Positions 12,032-25,246 of a stretch of DNA of 64,000 nucleotides are shown piece after piece. Source of the stretch: Raffaelea ambrosiae (lineage: Eukaryota > Ascomycota > Sordariomycetes > Ophiostomatales > Ophiostomataceae); the NCBI GenBank assembly GCA_002778195.1, contig PCDI01000001.1, positions 744,001 through 808,000 on the forward strand, in the 5' to 3' direction. The notes under the pieces were generated by a model. The model did no database searches. It saw nothing but the letters and a program-made list of their open reading frames with translations, and was not told where the DNA came from. The stretch's first letter is position 1. Each line of letters starts with the position of its first letter. The translations under genes and the position numbers were made by a program.

Positions 12032-13627
12032 TCACTTCTTGTAGTGCTGGGTGAAGTCGTAGCGGACGTCCATGAAGCCCATCAGCAGGTTCTGCGTGGT
12101 AGCGCGGTCGCCCTCGGCCTTTTTGCACAGCTGCAGCCACTGGTCGCGCTCGTAGATGGTGTCCGGCGTCGAGTCCGACACGCGGCGGAAGTTCTGGGAC
12201 GAGATGGGGTCGATGACCGTCTTCCATTTCTCGATGCGCTTCTCGCTGTACAGATCCAGGATGGACTCGTCGGCCTTGCCGTCCCAGATGCCGACGAGGC
12301 AGTCCACTAGTCCGCCGACATCGACGAAGCCGCCCGTGATGCCCAGGCCGCCCCAGGGATTGCACAGATGCGCGGCGTCCGCGACCAGCATCACGCGGCC
12401 GACGCGGAACTTGGGCGCGCAGCGCTGGTGCATCTTGTAGGGCGCAAAGTTGACAATCTTGTACTCGTCGGGCTTGGGGTGACCGGGCAGCATGGTCTCA
12501 AACTTCCACGGTTGGCGCTCGCGGTACTGCTCGAGGGTCAGGCCAGGGGTCTCGCCGTAGGTAACGCGGTAGAGGCCATCGGCCGTGATTTTGGCAGCCA
12601 TCTGGGTTGGAAAAAAAAAGGGAGTGTAAGTTTTTGGTTCGCGCAGGAGGATTATATATATATATATTTTGGACACTCACAAAGAAGTTCTCCGGGTGGA
12701 TGATAAAGTTGGCATCGCTGAAACCAAACTTGCCGGCAAAGTCGTAGTACGTCTAAAGTCGTCAGAAAAAGGGGGGAAAAAATAGAAAAAAAGAAAAAGA
12801 AAAAGAACACGAGCCATGATCCCAGTGACAAGATTTTTCCTCCCCCCACCCCTTTGACTCACATTTGTCGCAATGATCTGGGCATCCCAGGTGAACCCTG
12901 GGTACTCGCTGCCGAACAGGCTCTTCCGCACCTGGCTGTTCGCCCCGTCGCAGCCCACAATGTAGTCGGCCTCGACGCGCGTCCGCGTCGTCTTGGCCGC
13001 GTCCGCGTCGGCCGACAGCACGTCCACCTCGGCCCACGCCTTGTCGGCGTCCTGGCCAATGTCGACCACCTTGTGCAGCCACTGCACCACGCCCTTGCCC
13101 TGCTGGGCCTCGAGGATTTCCAGGAGCAGCGCGTCCAGGTCCTGCATCGGCAGGCACGCCGTGCGGATGTCGGCGGTGCCGTGGGCGGTCACGTCGCCCG
13201 CGCCGTCCAGCACGCTGCCGTCGAACCCGGCAATGACGCTGTGGTCCGCGGCGCGGCGCCAGTACATGCTGTTGAGGCGCATGCCGCCGCGGGCATCGAG
13301 CGCCTTCATGACGCCGGCCTTGGTCAGCTCGGGGATGGCGGGCGGGCCATAGTGGGCGGCGCGGGGCTGCTGGTCGAGGGCGTCGGCGGCCTCGAGTATC
13401 TGGATGGGGATGCCGTGCTGGGAGAGGAGGACGGCGAGAAGAAGACCCGAGGGACCGGCACCGACAATGAGGACCTTGGGAAGATCTGTTTGAGTGTTTG
13501 ATTTTCTTGGGGGGGGGGGGGGGGGGGGAGAAGATTCTCTTTTGTGTGTCATGTCCCCGGGTTGGAGAGATGAGACACGACTCACCTTTTTGAACGGCCG
13601 GTCGTGGCCATCTTGGGTTCCCGCCAT
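12032..13627 (-). CDS. FAD-dependent aromatic monooxygenase (PheA/TfdB-like)
   Basis: Model: 13627-13586, 13474-12863, 12752-12681, 12601-12032 (431 residues), all with GTGAGT donors. The first intron (13475-13585) contains a run of 20 C on this strand. It is a multiple of three without stops, so its acceptor is the least certain part. The N-terminus has the FAD dinucleotide fold (VLIVGAGPSGLLLAVLLSQHG). The central YIVGCDGANSQVRKSL contains the DG motif. The C-terminal VADAAHLCNPWGGLGITGG is the GD motif contacting FAD ribityl, with Ala in place of the usual Gly before Asp. These match flavoprotein hydroxylases of phenols and polyketides. The thioredoxin-like C-terminal domain of phenol hydroxylase is missing, so the protein is short for that family. 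The substrate is unknown. Confidence 0.88.
13509..13528. repeat. G20 homopolymer inside an intron
   Basis: A run of 20 G on the plus strand lies inside intron 1 of the FAD monooxygenase. Its length is likely to vary or to be mis-sequenced, but it is removed from the mRNA in my exon model. Confidence 0.85.
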
Positions 13628-16267
13628 GGTCGTCGCTCGAGCTATCTGGATCAGTGAGGATGGATGGTTGATGGAGGAGGACTGGAAACCCGCATCCGAG
13701 AGGTATGATTCGTCTACCAGAGTCAACAATGCTGCACACGCACACGACGGTGAGGTTCGGACAATCTCGACCGTGGAAAGACCGGACTATTAAGAAAAAA
13801 ATCGTTTACGCCCGCCAAGACCGCAATGGATATGCTTGTTTGCCCCCTCTATCTCGGCTGCCAAAGCTGTCCCCGCTTCTCCACCAAGGCAAGGAACCAT
13901 CGACCTGGTTTTCTTGGCCCCCCCTGGTAGCTACTCTTCTCCTCCGTCTTATAGTTCCCGTTGCAGACCGTTCCCGTCCACGCCCGACCCTACGTCAGCA
14001 CGCATAGGCTGCATTGTGCCGTCAAAACCATACGATTTTTCTCCAACTGGCCGGCTCGGCATTGCCAGCTCGGGTGTTCCGCTATATGCCTCATGGAGTG
14101 GTGGGCGTGCGGAGAAGGGAGGGCGGGGACAACGATCCCGGCACTTGGGACTGGTTTCTGATTTGCCGCGGTGTCTGCGAGCAAAGGGGCTCTCTGGTCC
14201 CTGACATGCTATTTGGAGACAATGCTTCTCCTTCTTGGAGACCGGGAGGGTGTTCTGGCGTGACACACATAGGAGCTCTTTTCTCCAGGTAGAAAAAAAC
14301 AACCTCTTTCAGGGCTTCATTCGAGAACGAACGTGTGTGAATCAGCTGCAAGGGCGCATGATATGGACGGCGAGCAGCTCTGCCAGGATCCAAGCCTGTG
14401 TCTTTTTCTCTTTCTAGTCCTTCGTTTTTGGGTCATTTCTGTGGTTGTTTTCTTTCCAGTGAACAGTCTCAATGGCGGACAGGATTTTTCGTCTTTGGCC
14501 GGGCGTCCCATTTGCGTTCTGGGCCAGACATTCTCCAGCACGTAAGCATGCAGGGAATCGGGCCAATCGACAGCATTCTTCCGATCGGAACGATCCCCCA
14601 CAAGCTTCGCAAAGAAACCACTAGCAGCCGCCCTATTTGAATTCCAACATCTGCAGTGCTGTCTGCCCCAAAAAGTGGATGGTGGCCTCCCCTCGTCATG
14701 CAACACGCAGGGCGCACCGACAGGCAAACGTTCGTTGCTGTTCGCGGTGCACAAAGACGATGCACAGCACCCGGAGACCAAGCTTCCAAGGACGAAGGAA
14801 GAACGCAGGGAACATGCCGAGTCCCCCACCCCCCCCCTTCGGAAACCCCCTCTGTCAATCAGCCCAGGGCCGGCTGCAACGCCGCTCAGCAAAGTGGCGT
14901 CTGTCAAACAGACCCAGGGACCCCCAGAAAGGGGCGTTTGAGTTAAGGTTCTGCCCGAAGGACAGCGTTTGTTTTCTGGAGCTGCCTTCTGGAGCTCCAC
15001 AGCCGTTTCGCCTCCTGTCTGCCCAAATTCGCCCCGTGCTCATTGGTGGGAATTCTTTCAGGTCCGGACGGGCCCCTGTTCACGAGCCGCAGCCGACCGC
15101 TTTTCCCGTTGACAGGCCCGTTGGGCTCGAGGAAAGCCCATTGCGCGTCCTCTCTTTCGCATGAAGCGGCAGCCAAATGGGCATGTCCTCGCGCATGGCT
15201 GGGAATGGCACCCCTCTGCCAGTATCCGCGATGCGGGCTCCGGGCAAAAACTCCACAATTTCTGCGCCCGATGTCGGGGGAGGCATCCGGTTGCCGGGCC
15301 GTCCACGGAGCGACTCGTCAGTTGCGACGAACGCGAGCACCGACGCTTGGCTTTGCAGCGGACGAGCGCCCAGGCCAGATGCCCGGGCAGTCTTGGACGC
15401 ATACCGCCTCCCACGACACGTGGGCAAAAAAAAAAAGGACGAATGCACAGGGGCATCGCGAGCGTGTCTTTTGCGGCAACTGACGCCGTCAGGAGCCTTT
15501 GCTTGGGAGTGGCGACACCCACGCGGTTGACCAATGCAGCCTCCGCCAATGGTGGTCTAGACGCCCACTCGACGGCCCGGTCTCGCCAGCGTGGTGGGTA
15601 TTCTGTGGGCACTCTCGTGTCGGTGCGACACAACACGACCTACACGACCTGAGGGCCGGCCAAAAGGGGCCAAGTCCCTCCGGCAACGTTTTCCTCCCCC
15701 ACGAGGCGCTGCGGATCCGTCGGACCCCGTCGTTGCGGAGAGGCACCCAATGTCCCGTCGACACCGGCGATAGCTGCTCCCCCCCCGACTGCACGTCTGA
15801 TTCGACTCGTGCTATCGCATCGCTGTGTGGTGTGCATGGCTGTTGCATGGCTGTAGTTGGGCTGTTGTAGGGCGTGTAGTATGGTGGCCCCCCCCAATTG
15901 ATCCACTTTGAATGCTTGTGTTAGCCGAGCTAGCGTTGTGTGCTAGACAAACTCAGACTGCGGTTGACGCCATGGGCCGTCGGTGCTCTGTGTCCGCCGG
16001 CCTCTCTCTTCCCTCGCTCTGGTTCCCCGTAGTTTTAAGGCTTCTGGTTTCTTTTGGGTTTTTCTTTTGCTTCTTCTCCGTCTTCCTTCTTGTCCTCGCC
16101 CTCCCCCAAAAGCCGTGTTAGTCGTCTTTTGTAGCTTCTACTCCCGGCCGATCGACATCTCGCCGTTTTCTTTTCTTTTTCTTTCACACGCTTCCATCTT
16201 TGCCTTCCATGGGTCCAATCGGCTCTTTCCATTTCAATCCGGACGATCACCAGGAACGACAATCAAT
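13628..16267. other. 2.6 kb intergenic region, no gene recognised
   Basis: Only overlapping short frames occur on both strands, with no family motif and no consistent codon pattern. It includes the monooxygenase promoter and a pyrimidine-rich stretch before the sugar porter at 16040-16200, a common fungal promoter trait. Confidence 0.55.
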
Positions 16268-18192
16268 ATGGTGTCTTCCAAGAGACTGTACAATTGGTAG
16301 GCCCTCCGGCCAGACCTGCCCGTCCTTCCATCGGGACCTTGTCTAACCATGCACCTCTCGCAGGTACATTGCCCTCGTGGCGGTAGGCGGCAATGTCTTT
16401 TATGGCTATGACAATGCGATTTTCAATGCCATGCAGAGCTCCCAGAACTGGCTCGACTGGTTCGACCTGGATATTGTAAGAGCGACTCCATGTGGCGTTC
16501 GCTGCTCTTCCTCGCCACGGCGCTCCCCAACTGACAAATGCCGCTGCAGAAACGAGACTCCAACCTCATTGGTCTGATCAACACCATGTACTTTGTCGGC
16601 TCCATCGTCGCTGGCTTCTTCTTCGCCGGCCCCGTGTCCGACTATCTGGGCCGTCGAATTGCCATGCACGTCGGTTATCTCCTCATCATTGTGTCCATCT
16701 TCATGCAGTCCTTTGCGCCAAGGGGCAACCTGGGCTGCTTTATTGGCGGCCGCATCCTCACGGGCATGGGCCAGGGCATTTCTCTGAGTAGGTCGCCCCT
16801 TTTTTTTTCCTTTTTTTTTCTTTTTTTTTTCTCTGCGTCTGTCTTTCCTTCTGTCACTTGCCCTGTCGCTTGCCCTCTTGTCTGACCAAACCAGCCGCTG
16901 GGCCTGTCTACATGGGCGAGGTGGCCCCCAGCGAGATCCGCGGCACCCTGATGGTGTTCATCCAGCTCTTCTATGCTGTCGGGTCCCTCCTGACCTACTG
17001 GGTCAACTATGGGTGCTCGCTGCACCGCGAGTCTCTCGGCCAGTGGGACTGGCGCCTGGTCATCATTGTCGAGCTCATCATGCCCGCGAGCCTCATGGCC
17101 CTGCTTCCCTGGCAGCCCGAGTCGCCGCGCTGGCACCTGCAGAAGAACAACAACGTGCCGGCCGCCCGCAAGGCCCTGATGACGATCCGCGACTCCGAGC
17201 AGGAGGTGGACCTGGAGATCGCCGCCATCGTCAACGCGCTCGCCTCGAAGCGCCGCCACTCGACGGCCTCGTCTTCGGTGACGACGACGACGGCGCGGCG
17301 AAAGCACCACGACTCCCTCATCCACCGCTACCTGTCCCTCTTCCGCGACGCCTCCATCCGCCGCCGCCTCATCCTGGCCTGCATCCTCAACACGGGCCAG
17401 CAGCTGACCGGCCAGGGCTCGCTCAACTCGTACAGCACGGCCATCTACCGCAACGTCTGGAAGTCGACGACCACGATCAACCTGATCAACGCCCTCAACG
17501 CCACCTTTGGCGTGCCCTTTACCCTCAACGCGCTCTGGACGGCCGACCGCTTCGGCCGCCGCCCCATCCTCATCTTTGGCGCCGCCACCATTGGTATCTG
17601 CATGCTGCTGGTGCCGGTCATCTTCATGACCACGCCGTTCACGCCCGATGGGTACAAGGAAAAGCCGGTCGCCATCGCCATTGTCTTCTTGCTCTACATG
17701 GTCAATGCCTTCTTCAAGCCGACGTGGGGGCCGACGGCGTGGACGTGGGCCTCCGAGGTGTTCCCCATGCACGTGCGCGCACAGGGTGTAGGGATCAGCA
17801 CGCAGATGCAGAATGTGGCCAACATGATCTTCCAGCAGTTCTTCCCTACGTTTCTCAACAGTATGTCCTCTCCGTTGTTCTCCCAACAAGCATCGCCATC
17901 GCAAGAGGAGAGCCATTGCTAACTCTTTTTTTGTCTCCTAGACGTCGGCATGAAGTGCATCTTCTTCTTTCTGGGCGTGGACATTTTCCTCGTGTTTTTT
18001 GTCTACTTTTTTATTCCAGAAACCAAGCAAGTGCCTCTGGAGCAGATGGACGCCCTGTTCGGCAAGGTCGACACGCGGGCCAGCCGCGACAACAACGTTC
18101 TCGGCCGGCTGGAATCCCAAACCGGCGCACGGTCGGTCGGCGAGCGCCATCGAGATGGGGACCATATGGAGTTGACCGAGGCACGCTCTTAG
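16268..18192 (+). CDS. MFS sugar porter
   Basis: Five exons (16268-16296, 16364-16475, 16550-16787, 16895-17860, 17942-18192) encode 531 residues; every junction preserves frame and a helix. Sugar-porter signatures are present: GPVSDYLGRRIAMHVGYLL (loop 2-3 RXGRR), PESPRWHL in loop 6-7, TGQQLTGQGSLNSY in helix 7, DRFGRRPILIFG in loop 8-9, and PETKQVPLEQMDALF after helix 12. Helix 7 Q-x-x-x-x-Q is the hexose-binding feature of the family. The first exon is only 29 nt. A plasma-membrane proton symporter or facilitator for sugars or related polyols is expected; the exact substrate cannot be read from sequence. Confidence 0.93.
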
Positions 18193-19654
18193 CAGCAAGA
18201 CTGTTGATCACGTTGGGGGGGGCAGGAGTTGAAAAGGGGGGTTGACAAGGCAAATTGTGGCAAAATATGGTTAGTAAGCCTTCTCTGCGCAAGGCGCGAA
18301 AATGAAATCGGAGTTCTCTCTGTTGCGTTGCGCACCATTTCAGAGAAAACAAAAGGAAGGAACACCATCTTGGCGAAATCCCATTTTTCCTCGTTATTTC
18401 CCGTCATTCCCCCGTCGGTCCCTGTTGCGGCCCAGCGAGCAAGATCATGCAGCGCATGGGCCCCGTGTACCAGCTTTTGCTGAAAAGAACCGGAGAGGCA
18501 TTAGAGAACAGAAGGAAAGGCGAATTTCAACGCCACGGTCGGTCGGACAAGGGTTTGTTCAGGCTAAAACGGACCTATGCAGGAGACAAGGAGAAAGACA
18601 AAAAAGTTCGGGCAGGATGTGGTCGTCTTTCGCACGGGAGGTCTGAGCATCTGAAGTGGGAGCTATAGCGTGTTTCGGATCGGTTCCTAGAAGCGAGTTC
18701 TGAATAATTTGAGTAGAATAGCAAGAGAACATTGTATAGAAAGAAGTACGAATGGTGCCCCAAAGTAGCCAATTGTTCTAGAGGACACAACTTGATGGGG
18801 GTTGGACAACGGGCGCCCACGTCTCGAGAAACTGTCATGGCAATGTGAGGAGACAGTGAGACGAGAAAGGCCAAAGGACTGAAAGACGCAACTCAAAAGC
18901 AAGATCCCTGTTGCCCCCCCCCCCCCCATGCCACGCCAACCCCGAGCACGGCTCTCCTGCCGTGTCTGGCATTGGCTGCCCAGACGTGTGTAAGCACAAC
19001 AACGTGCCGCCAGCATAGACGTGGATCAGCACGCACGTCGCAGATCAGCACGGAACCAAGCTTGTCTGCATTGAGCGGGACGCTGACACAAAGAAGAAGA
19101 GGTTCAACGTCCCCGCACGTAGGCAGAGGAGATCAATCTAAGTGAAAACAAGGTGAATTGACCATGAAAGACAACTAGCATGGAGACGGCCCTCGGGAGG
19201 GGGGGAGGGGGGTATTACTCAGATCGTTTTTAACCTCTCTCCCTGTTTTGCTGGCAGTAGTGCCAAAAAGTTGTTCTGGAACGGCTTCGCCTAGTCTCGA
19301 TGGACCTAGTGTGCGGGCTGCGCGACGACACTTCACGGACCCTCCGTCCCTTGCTCACTGCGCATGGAAGATCACCCGATGCGTCTCATTCTTGGCGTCT
19401 GGTTCCCAAGGTTCTTCAACCGTCGCGTACCTTTGCTTCCCCAGATTCGTCTGACCTTCCGTACAAAAAGAGTCGACAATCCACCGCGTCTTTGATTTTT
19501 TTTTTTTTTTGTCTGTTCTTTGCCCTCTCCGAACATCGAAGAATTGGAAACTCTCCGGCATGCGTCGTCCGTTGAACAAGTCATTTCTGTCGACGTCGAT
19601 GCCCAGTCCACCACCCCCCTTGCACGCGGTGTTGAACCCGGAGGACGACAAACA
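18193..19654. other. Intergenic, no gene seen
   Basis: About 1.46 kb between two plus-strand genes. It has short C/G homopolymers near 18916 and 19198 and a T-rich tract at about 19496-19510 before the receptor gene. No coding signal is supported. Confidence 0.55.
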
Positions 19655-21621
19655 ATGGATTCGCTAGAGGAGAACATGCTCCCGGCCGAGACAGAGGACC
19701 TACGCCCCTTGCCGACGGTGCTGCATTCCGGCCTCACGGCAGTGGCTGTCCTGGCGTGCATTTCGCTCGTCTCTTCCACGTTGCTGTTTGTGCATCTCAC
19801 GTACAAACTGGTGAAATGGAAGAGAAGGGCCATGTCAGCGTCGTCCGCGGCGGCGTCGAGGAGAGCATCCAGCTCGGACGGCCAGGAAACCCAGTTCCCC
19901 GGCTTCGATCTCTCTCTGGGTCTGGCCGAACCCCACATGCACGGCGCAGGCCCCGGCGAACACGGGCAACAACAGGAGCCAGACGGCGGGACACCGCCGC
20001 GCAACGTTCTCCATGCCCACGGCTGGAGGTGGTGGCGCAGCAAACAGCCCCCAAACCAAAGACAAAGAGCGGCCGTTCCTAGTCCAGAACCCAACCAGTT
20101 TCTCGTTCTCATCTACAACCTGCTGCTGGCCGACATGCACCAAGCCATGGCCTTTGTGCTCAATGCCGTCTGGGTTGGGTCGGACGCCATCCGGGTCCAC
20201 AGCAGCTCGTGCTGGGCCCAGGGCTTCTTTGTCTCCACCGGCGACCTGTCGGCTAGCCTGTTTATAACGGCCATTGCCATCCACACGTATTCGGTCATCT
20301 CTAGGGGCTACAGGCCACCACAGTGGGCCGTCAACGCAACCTGCATCGGCATCTGGGCCTTTACCTACGGCATGCTCTTCCTTGGTCTCATTGCCACCAA
20401 CCATGGAAAGTCGGCTGGGGGCTTCTATGTTCGAGCAGCGGCATGGGTGAGTTGTGTACGCCTTGCGTGTCGAGTCCTCTGATTCAACTAACCCAACTTT
20501 TTTTTTTTTTTTCCCCCATTCAGTGCTGGATCAACCAAGAATTCGAAACGCTTCGTCTCGTCACACACTATCTGTTCATTTTCATTTCTCTAGCCCTCAC
20601 GTCCATCCTATACACACTCGTCTTCCTGTCTTTGAAACGGCGTCAGAATGGACAGCGAAGTGGCCATCGACGCCGCCTCCGGGGCCAGCACATCCAGCTT
20701 TCGTCTCTGGTCCACGGCCGGACCGCACATCCTTCCACCAAGTCCAGCATCGACAGTCATACGAACACCATGAGCAGCCCTGCCGCCACCTCGCCAGGCA
20801 CAGACGTCGTCCAGGGCTCCGCATCCTACGCGTCTTCCGATTCGGCCCCGGATGGCGGCCACCACCCTGCCTTCCTTATCTACCCCATCATATACGTTCT
20901 TTGCACCTTGCCGCTGGCACTCGGCCGCATTGCAACCATGGCCGGCGCCGACGTGCCTCTGAGTTATTTCTGTGCCGCCGGTGCGCTTATCACGTGCAAC
21001 GGATGGCTCGATGTGCTGCTCTGGGGGTCGACCCGCCGCAGGCTCATCTTTGGCACCGTGGACGACGGCGACGTTGGGCTCAGCACATTTTCCTTTGTGC
21101 GGACGCCGCCCAACCGCCGATTTGGCAACATTGTCTGGGTCGAGGGTGGCACGGGTGGGGATGCACGCCAGTCCGGTAGCGCCATGGCGGGGAGGATGCG
21201 GAGCGCCAGCCGAGATCTGACAGGCTTCTTCAGCCACGCCGAGGGTGGCAATCCAGCCGCAGCAGCAGCCACAAACATACTCCGGGGCGTGAGAGATCGC
21301 ATGCAGCTCACCAGCATGGCAAGTAAGATGACAGGTGGCCCAGGGGGCAGCTCAAGAGAGGCAAGCGTCAGCCAGGAATCCCTCCGAGGCGAGACCGTTC
21401 TGGGCGATGAGGATGGCGGTGACGACGACGACGACGACAAGCGCCAGAGCACAAACACAAACGAAGCAGGAACAAGTGGAGGGCTGGAGATCCAAATGGA
21501 TACGGAAACGACCGTGGTGGTCGAGGTAGAACAGGTCCGGCCGCAGAAATCACAGCAGCCAAGCGTTCCCTCGCCAAAATACAACGAGAAGGACATGCCG
21601 TATCTGCCCCCGATAGAGTAG
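19655..21621 (+). CDS. Seven-transmembrane receptor, Git3/cAMP-receptor-like GPCR
   Basis: Exons 19655-20446 and 20524-21621 give 629 residues. The frame is open upstream to a TTG at 19520, but the first ATG (ACAATGG context) is 19655. Seven hydrophobic helices are visible: around LTAVAVLACISLVSS; FLVLIYNLLLADMHQAMAFV; CWAQGFFVSTGDLSASLFIT; CIGIWAFTYGMLFLGLI; YLFIFISLALTSILYTLVFL; FLIYPIIYVLCTLPLAL; and CNGWLDVLLWG. The IYNLLLADMHQA and FVSTGDLSAS blocks resemble fungal carbon-sensing Git3 and cAMP-receptor-like GPCRs. A long Ser/Thr/Asp-rich cytoplasmic tail (with a DDDDDD tract) could be phosphorylated. The ligand is unknown. The call to a precise GPCR class is moderate; the 7TM topology is firm. 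Confidence 0.82.
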
Positions 21622-22093
21622 ACGGTTTTTTTTTTATTCCATGTCTAAAGTCACGACGAGATGATTCGAATTTCACGTGGTCATAAAATGATACATGCCA
21701 AAGACGTCTTGTACTTGACTGGTGTGAATTCAAACTTCCAAACTTGTGTGGAAATGAACGTCTGGTAGCTATCGTTTGGGCCTGATTGTGCCAGCATATA
21801 GTACCTATTTGAAGCCGGTCCTTCTTTGTTCATGAACTAGCACCAAACACAAGAAATGAATCCATCCTGACAACGCCATGTTGACCAAACGCTTGTATTC
21901 CATATCTGCCACTTTTATGGCCCTTCGTCTCCGTGGGTATTTCCTGTGAGAATCAGTCATATCAAATACGCTATCGAAGCCGTTTTATACCATAAACAAC
22001 TCCATATACCCTGGCCTGCTTGTGCAACCTCTAACTAAAACCACGAGCACGCCTCTTTGTGAAAGCCGTGTACCATGCCTCCTCGCATGGGTC
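21622..22093. other. Convergent 3' spacer
   Basis: AT-rich 3' flanks of the receptor gene and of the opposite-strand hypothetical gene. No further feature is seen. Confidence 0.6.
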
Positions 22094-23881
22094 TCACTGC
22101 TCATCGAGCTGGAAGTCCGAGCCGCTGAGGCCGTCGTCGTCATCGTCATCGTACGGAATGTCAATGTGGTCCAGTTCCATGCTGGTTTCTTGGAGGTTCG
22201 GATACGTCTCCATGATCCGGCCCCAGGCCTCGGCATCGGCGCCGATGGTGGTCACTAGATAGTCCGTCTCGGCAAGGCTGGTGTCCTGCACACGCGTGAG
22301 GAAGGCTTGCAGCGCGGCGGGCGACAGCACCGAGGTCATCACGCAGCTGTGCGCCAGCTGGGCTGCGTGGCGGTAATAGTCGACGTCGAACGGGGTGGTC
22401 TGGAACCCGCCAATGGCCACGATGGGGCAGGGCACGGGTCGGTGTCGGTGGTCGAAGCCGATGAGGCGGTAGGTGCCCAGGACGGGCCAGCCGATGCTCG
22501 GCACCACCGAGGAGGATCCGCCGCCGCCGGCCGGGTCCGGCAGCGAGTCGACCATCTGCAGCTTGCGGCACAAGTCGCCCTGTCCCACGGCCACGAACAC
22601 AAAGGCCAGCTTCCGGTACTCGACCATCTCGTCAAACATGGTGCGCGGCACATACTGCAGCAGCCCGTGCAGCAGGTGCCCGTCGATCGCCCCGGGCTTG
22701 GACGCCGCCGCCGCCGCCGACTTCACGCCCAGGGCCGCCGCCACGGAGTGGCGCCACAGCACCCCGGCCAGGGGCCCGTTGGCGGACCACGACGGGAAAG
22801 CGGGCGACTGGACCCGGCTGCGCTTCTGTCGGGGGTGGCACAGGTGCTGGAAGTGCGCCTCGAAGAACCACATAAAGGCCGCCACCTTCTTCATCTGCAG
22901 CAGGGACATGTACGTCTCGTCGTTGATCCGGGTCTGGAACAGAATGCGGAGGGCCGTGTTCGTGCCGTTGTCCAGTGGCGGATGGTCGCTGTCGTCGCTG
23001 CGGTGTCCCGGGTTGGCAATGTGCAGCTCCCGCAGCGGACTCGCGTGCGACCACTGGTCCAACAGGTGCAGCACGTACTGCACTTCGCGCCACGAGCACA
23101 CGACGCCGGCCGGGTTGGTCCGGCGGTCGACCCACACCGGTGGCTGCTGCTGCTGCTGCTGCGACCGCATGTCCTGCCGGAATGTCTCGTTCTGGTGCAT
23201 CGGCAGCGTGCTGCACTTGATCACGGGCGAGCGCAGCACCATGCCGGCGTACCGGTAGTCGATCGTGGCCGGGTCGAAGCGGCCGTCGGCGTCGGGGACG
23301 GGGCAGGCGACGGGGGCAGGGCAGAGCACGGTGGCGGGGGCGGGCTGGAGCTGCCAGAAGCGGTCCGGGACGGGCTCCCCGTCCTCGAGGCACTCCGCCG
23401 CCGCCGGGTGCGCGACGCACTTCTCGGCGAGGTAGGTCTGGTGGCCCCCCCCTACGAGGCGCTCGGTGTCGAGGACGGGGACGCCGCGCTGCTCCAGCAG
23501 GGCCAGGAGACCGTCCTTGGCCTGGTCGAGGTTGTTGCGGAGGAGCGTCTGGTAGACGTCCCGGGCGGCGGACATGGGCCGGAGCCCGTCGGCGTTGCTG
23601 TCGTCGACGTCGTCACCAGCAGCCACGGTGTCGGTACCGCTGTCGGTGGTGCTGCTCTTGTTGTTGTTACTGCCATTGGCAGCAATGTCGAGCTTCAGGG
23701 AAACATGTCAGCATGTGTTGAGGTGAGGAAGAGAGTGGTGACTGGGAAAGATGGCATTCCACCTGATGCAGTGGAAGACACAGATTCTATGGCCACGACT
23801 TACTTCGACGACGAGGTCAAACTCCAGGTAGAAATGCCTGGGCACGAAGCCTGTCGGCTCCCCTTCGAAGTTGTGGGCCAT
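22094..23881 (-). CDS. Hypothetical protein, family not recognised
   Basis: Two exons, 23881-23804 and 23692-22094, joined by a GTAAGT..AAG intron of 111 nt, give 558 residues starting MAHNFEGEP. The junction yields a smooth LEFDLVVE-LDIAANG segment. The body is globular with many Trp, Tyr and His residues, a Gln tract (about QQQQQQ, from CAG repeats) in the middle, and a very acidic tail with DDDDDDD. I recognise no catalytic motif, signal peptide or membrane helix. Codon use matches that of neighbouring real genes, and the antisense 601-codon frame over it looks like a compositional shadow. It may be a lineage-specific cytosolic protein. Confidence 0.75.
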
Positions 23882-25246
23882 GATGAGGGAGAGAAGAAGA
23901 AGAAGAAAGCCGGAGCGAGCAGAAGCGAACGGACGAACTGCGGAGACAGGAGGGGGGCGGAAGACGTGGAGAGCCTATATCACGAATGGTCAACAAAATC
24001 AAATATTCGAAAGAAAACAAAAATTTCAATGGAGCCTCTTTGTAAGACCAGCTATACGAGGAAAATGTCTAGGAAAGTCATGACTTACGGAAAGATGATC
24101 GTGGTTGGTTGAAAAGAAGAAGAAGAAAAAGAAGAAAAGTGGTGAAGTTTGTTTCTTCAAGTCGTTGGTTATAGACCAGGAGCGGTGCGAAATGAAACGG
24201 CAACTCGAGGTAGACGCAGAGACGGTGAGAGTAATGTGAAAACAGACAGGCAAGAATCCACCCTGTCTCGGGTTCGACGATTCAGTTATGACGAAATGGC
24301 TTGTCGTCACGGAAGTGTAGATATGTCTACAACGCTATATACGAAGACCTGGTGTGTGTGAGGGCCTGGGAGCAACAATATTCTATTGAAGAAGGAGGAG
24401 ATCTCTCAGATGCACGTCAACAGATGCACGTCAAGACAGCATACGGAGCTTAGACCGTATAACCGTACACAATAAAAAAAGGTCAGGTGGTCTCTCAGTA
24501 GACGGCTACGGGGCCGATGAGGCCAATACCTATTTTCGTTGGCATGAGGCAGCAACAGGTATCGATTTTTCTACGCAGAACAATACAAATGCATTGCGAG
24601 ACTAAGATTCTCCCCTGCTAACGTTTTGTCAGCATTGAGCTCGAAAAGAATCAGACTTGAACTGAGAAGACAGCCTCACGATCGCAACATCGATTTCGCT
24701 CAATATTCACACCCGAAAGGCAGAGTGTCTTTGATTGTTTCTCGCGAAATACTATCCAGTCGGAACAGTAGCCGACAGAAATGATTGGTGTCTCTACGTG
24801 TTGCGATGCAGTTTTGTTTTCTTGGACTTTCGGGACGAGTGGTGGAAACGTACGAGTTAGTAAATGCAGCATTGTTCCTGGCTGCGCGTATTTTTGTTCG
24901 TAAGAGACACAGAGACAAAATTTGCACAGTCGGGTCAAGTTGCCCACAACAACAGCACGACATGCGCCCAGTGTTGCCCGCCAACAAGCTTCTTTACATA
25001 ATCCACTCTAATTGTATTTTGTTGCGATGCAGCACTCCATGACAAGAAGGACACGATCATTGTACTGACTGCACGACCCAATTGTGCCCAGTCGACTCCG
25101 AATCAACACGCTCACTTTGATCGTCGCATAAAATGTTCGCTATGCTAATCTGGTATAACTATAGAACTACAACCGACACCGTATCACCATCTAAACAACA
25201 AAGAAAAAAGAGATACCACCAGTCCTCTGCAGCCCGCTCGGTCATT
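23882..25246. other. Intergenic, no gene seen
   Basis: AT-richer 1.36 kb with purine-rich stretches (24110-24150). No coding pattern or RNA gene is supported. Confidence 0.55.

Noticed and set aside
13628..16267. Long overlapping frames such as a 227-codon minus frame at 14.3-15.0 kb
   Set aside because: No similarity pattern, irregular composition and no splice-supported extension.
19520..19654. N-terminal extension of the receptor gene
   Set aside because: It starts at TTG; the first ATG with good context is at 19655.
22307..24112. 601-codon plus-strand frame over the hypothetical gene
   Set aside because: Antisense shadow without motifs; the minus-strand model has a proper intron and start.
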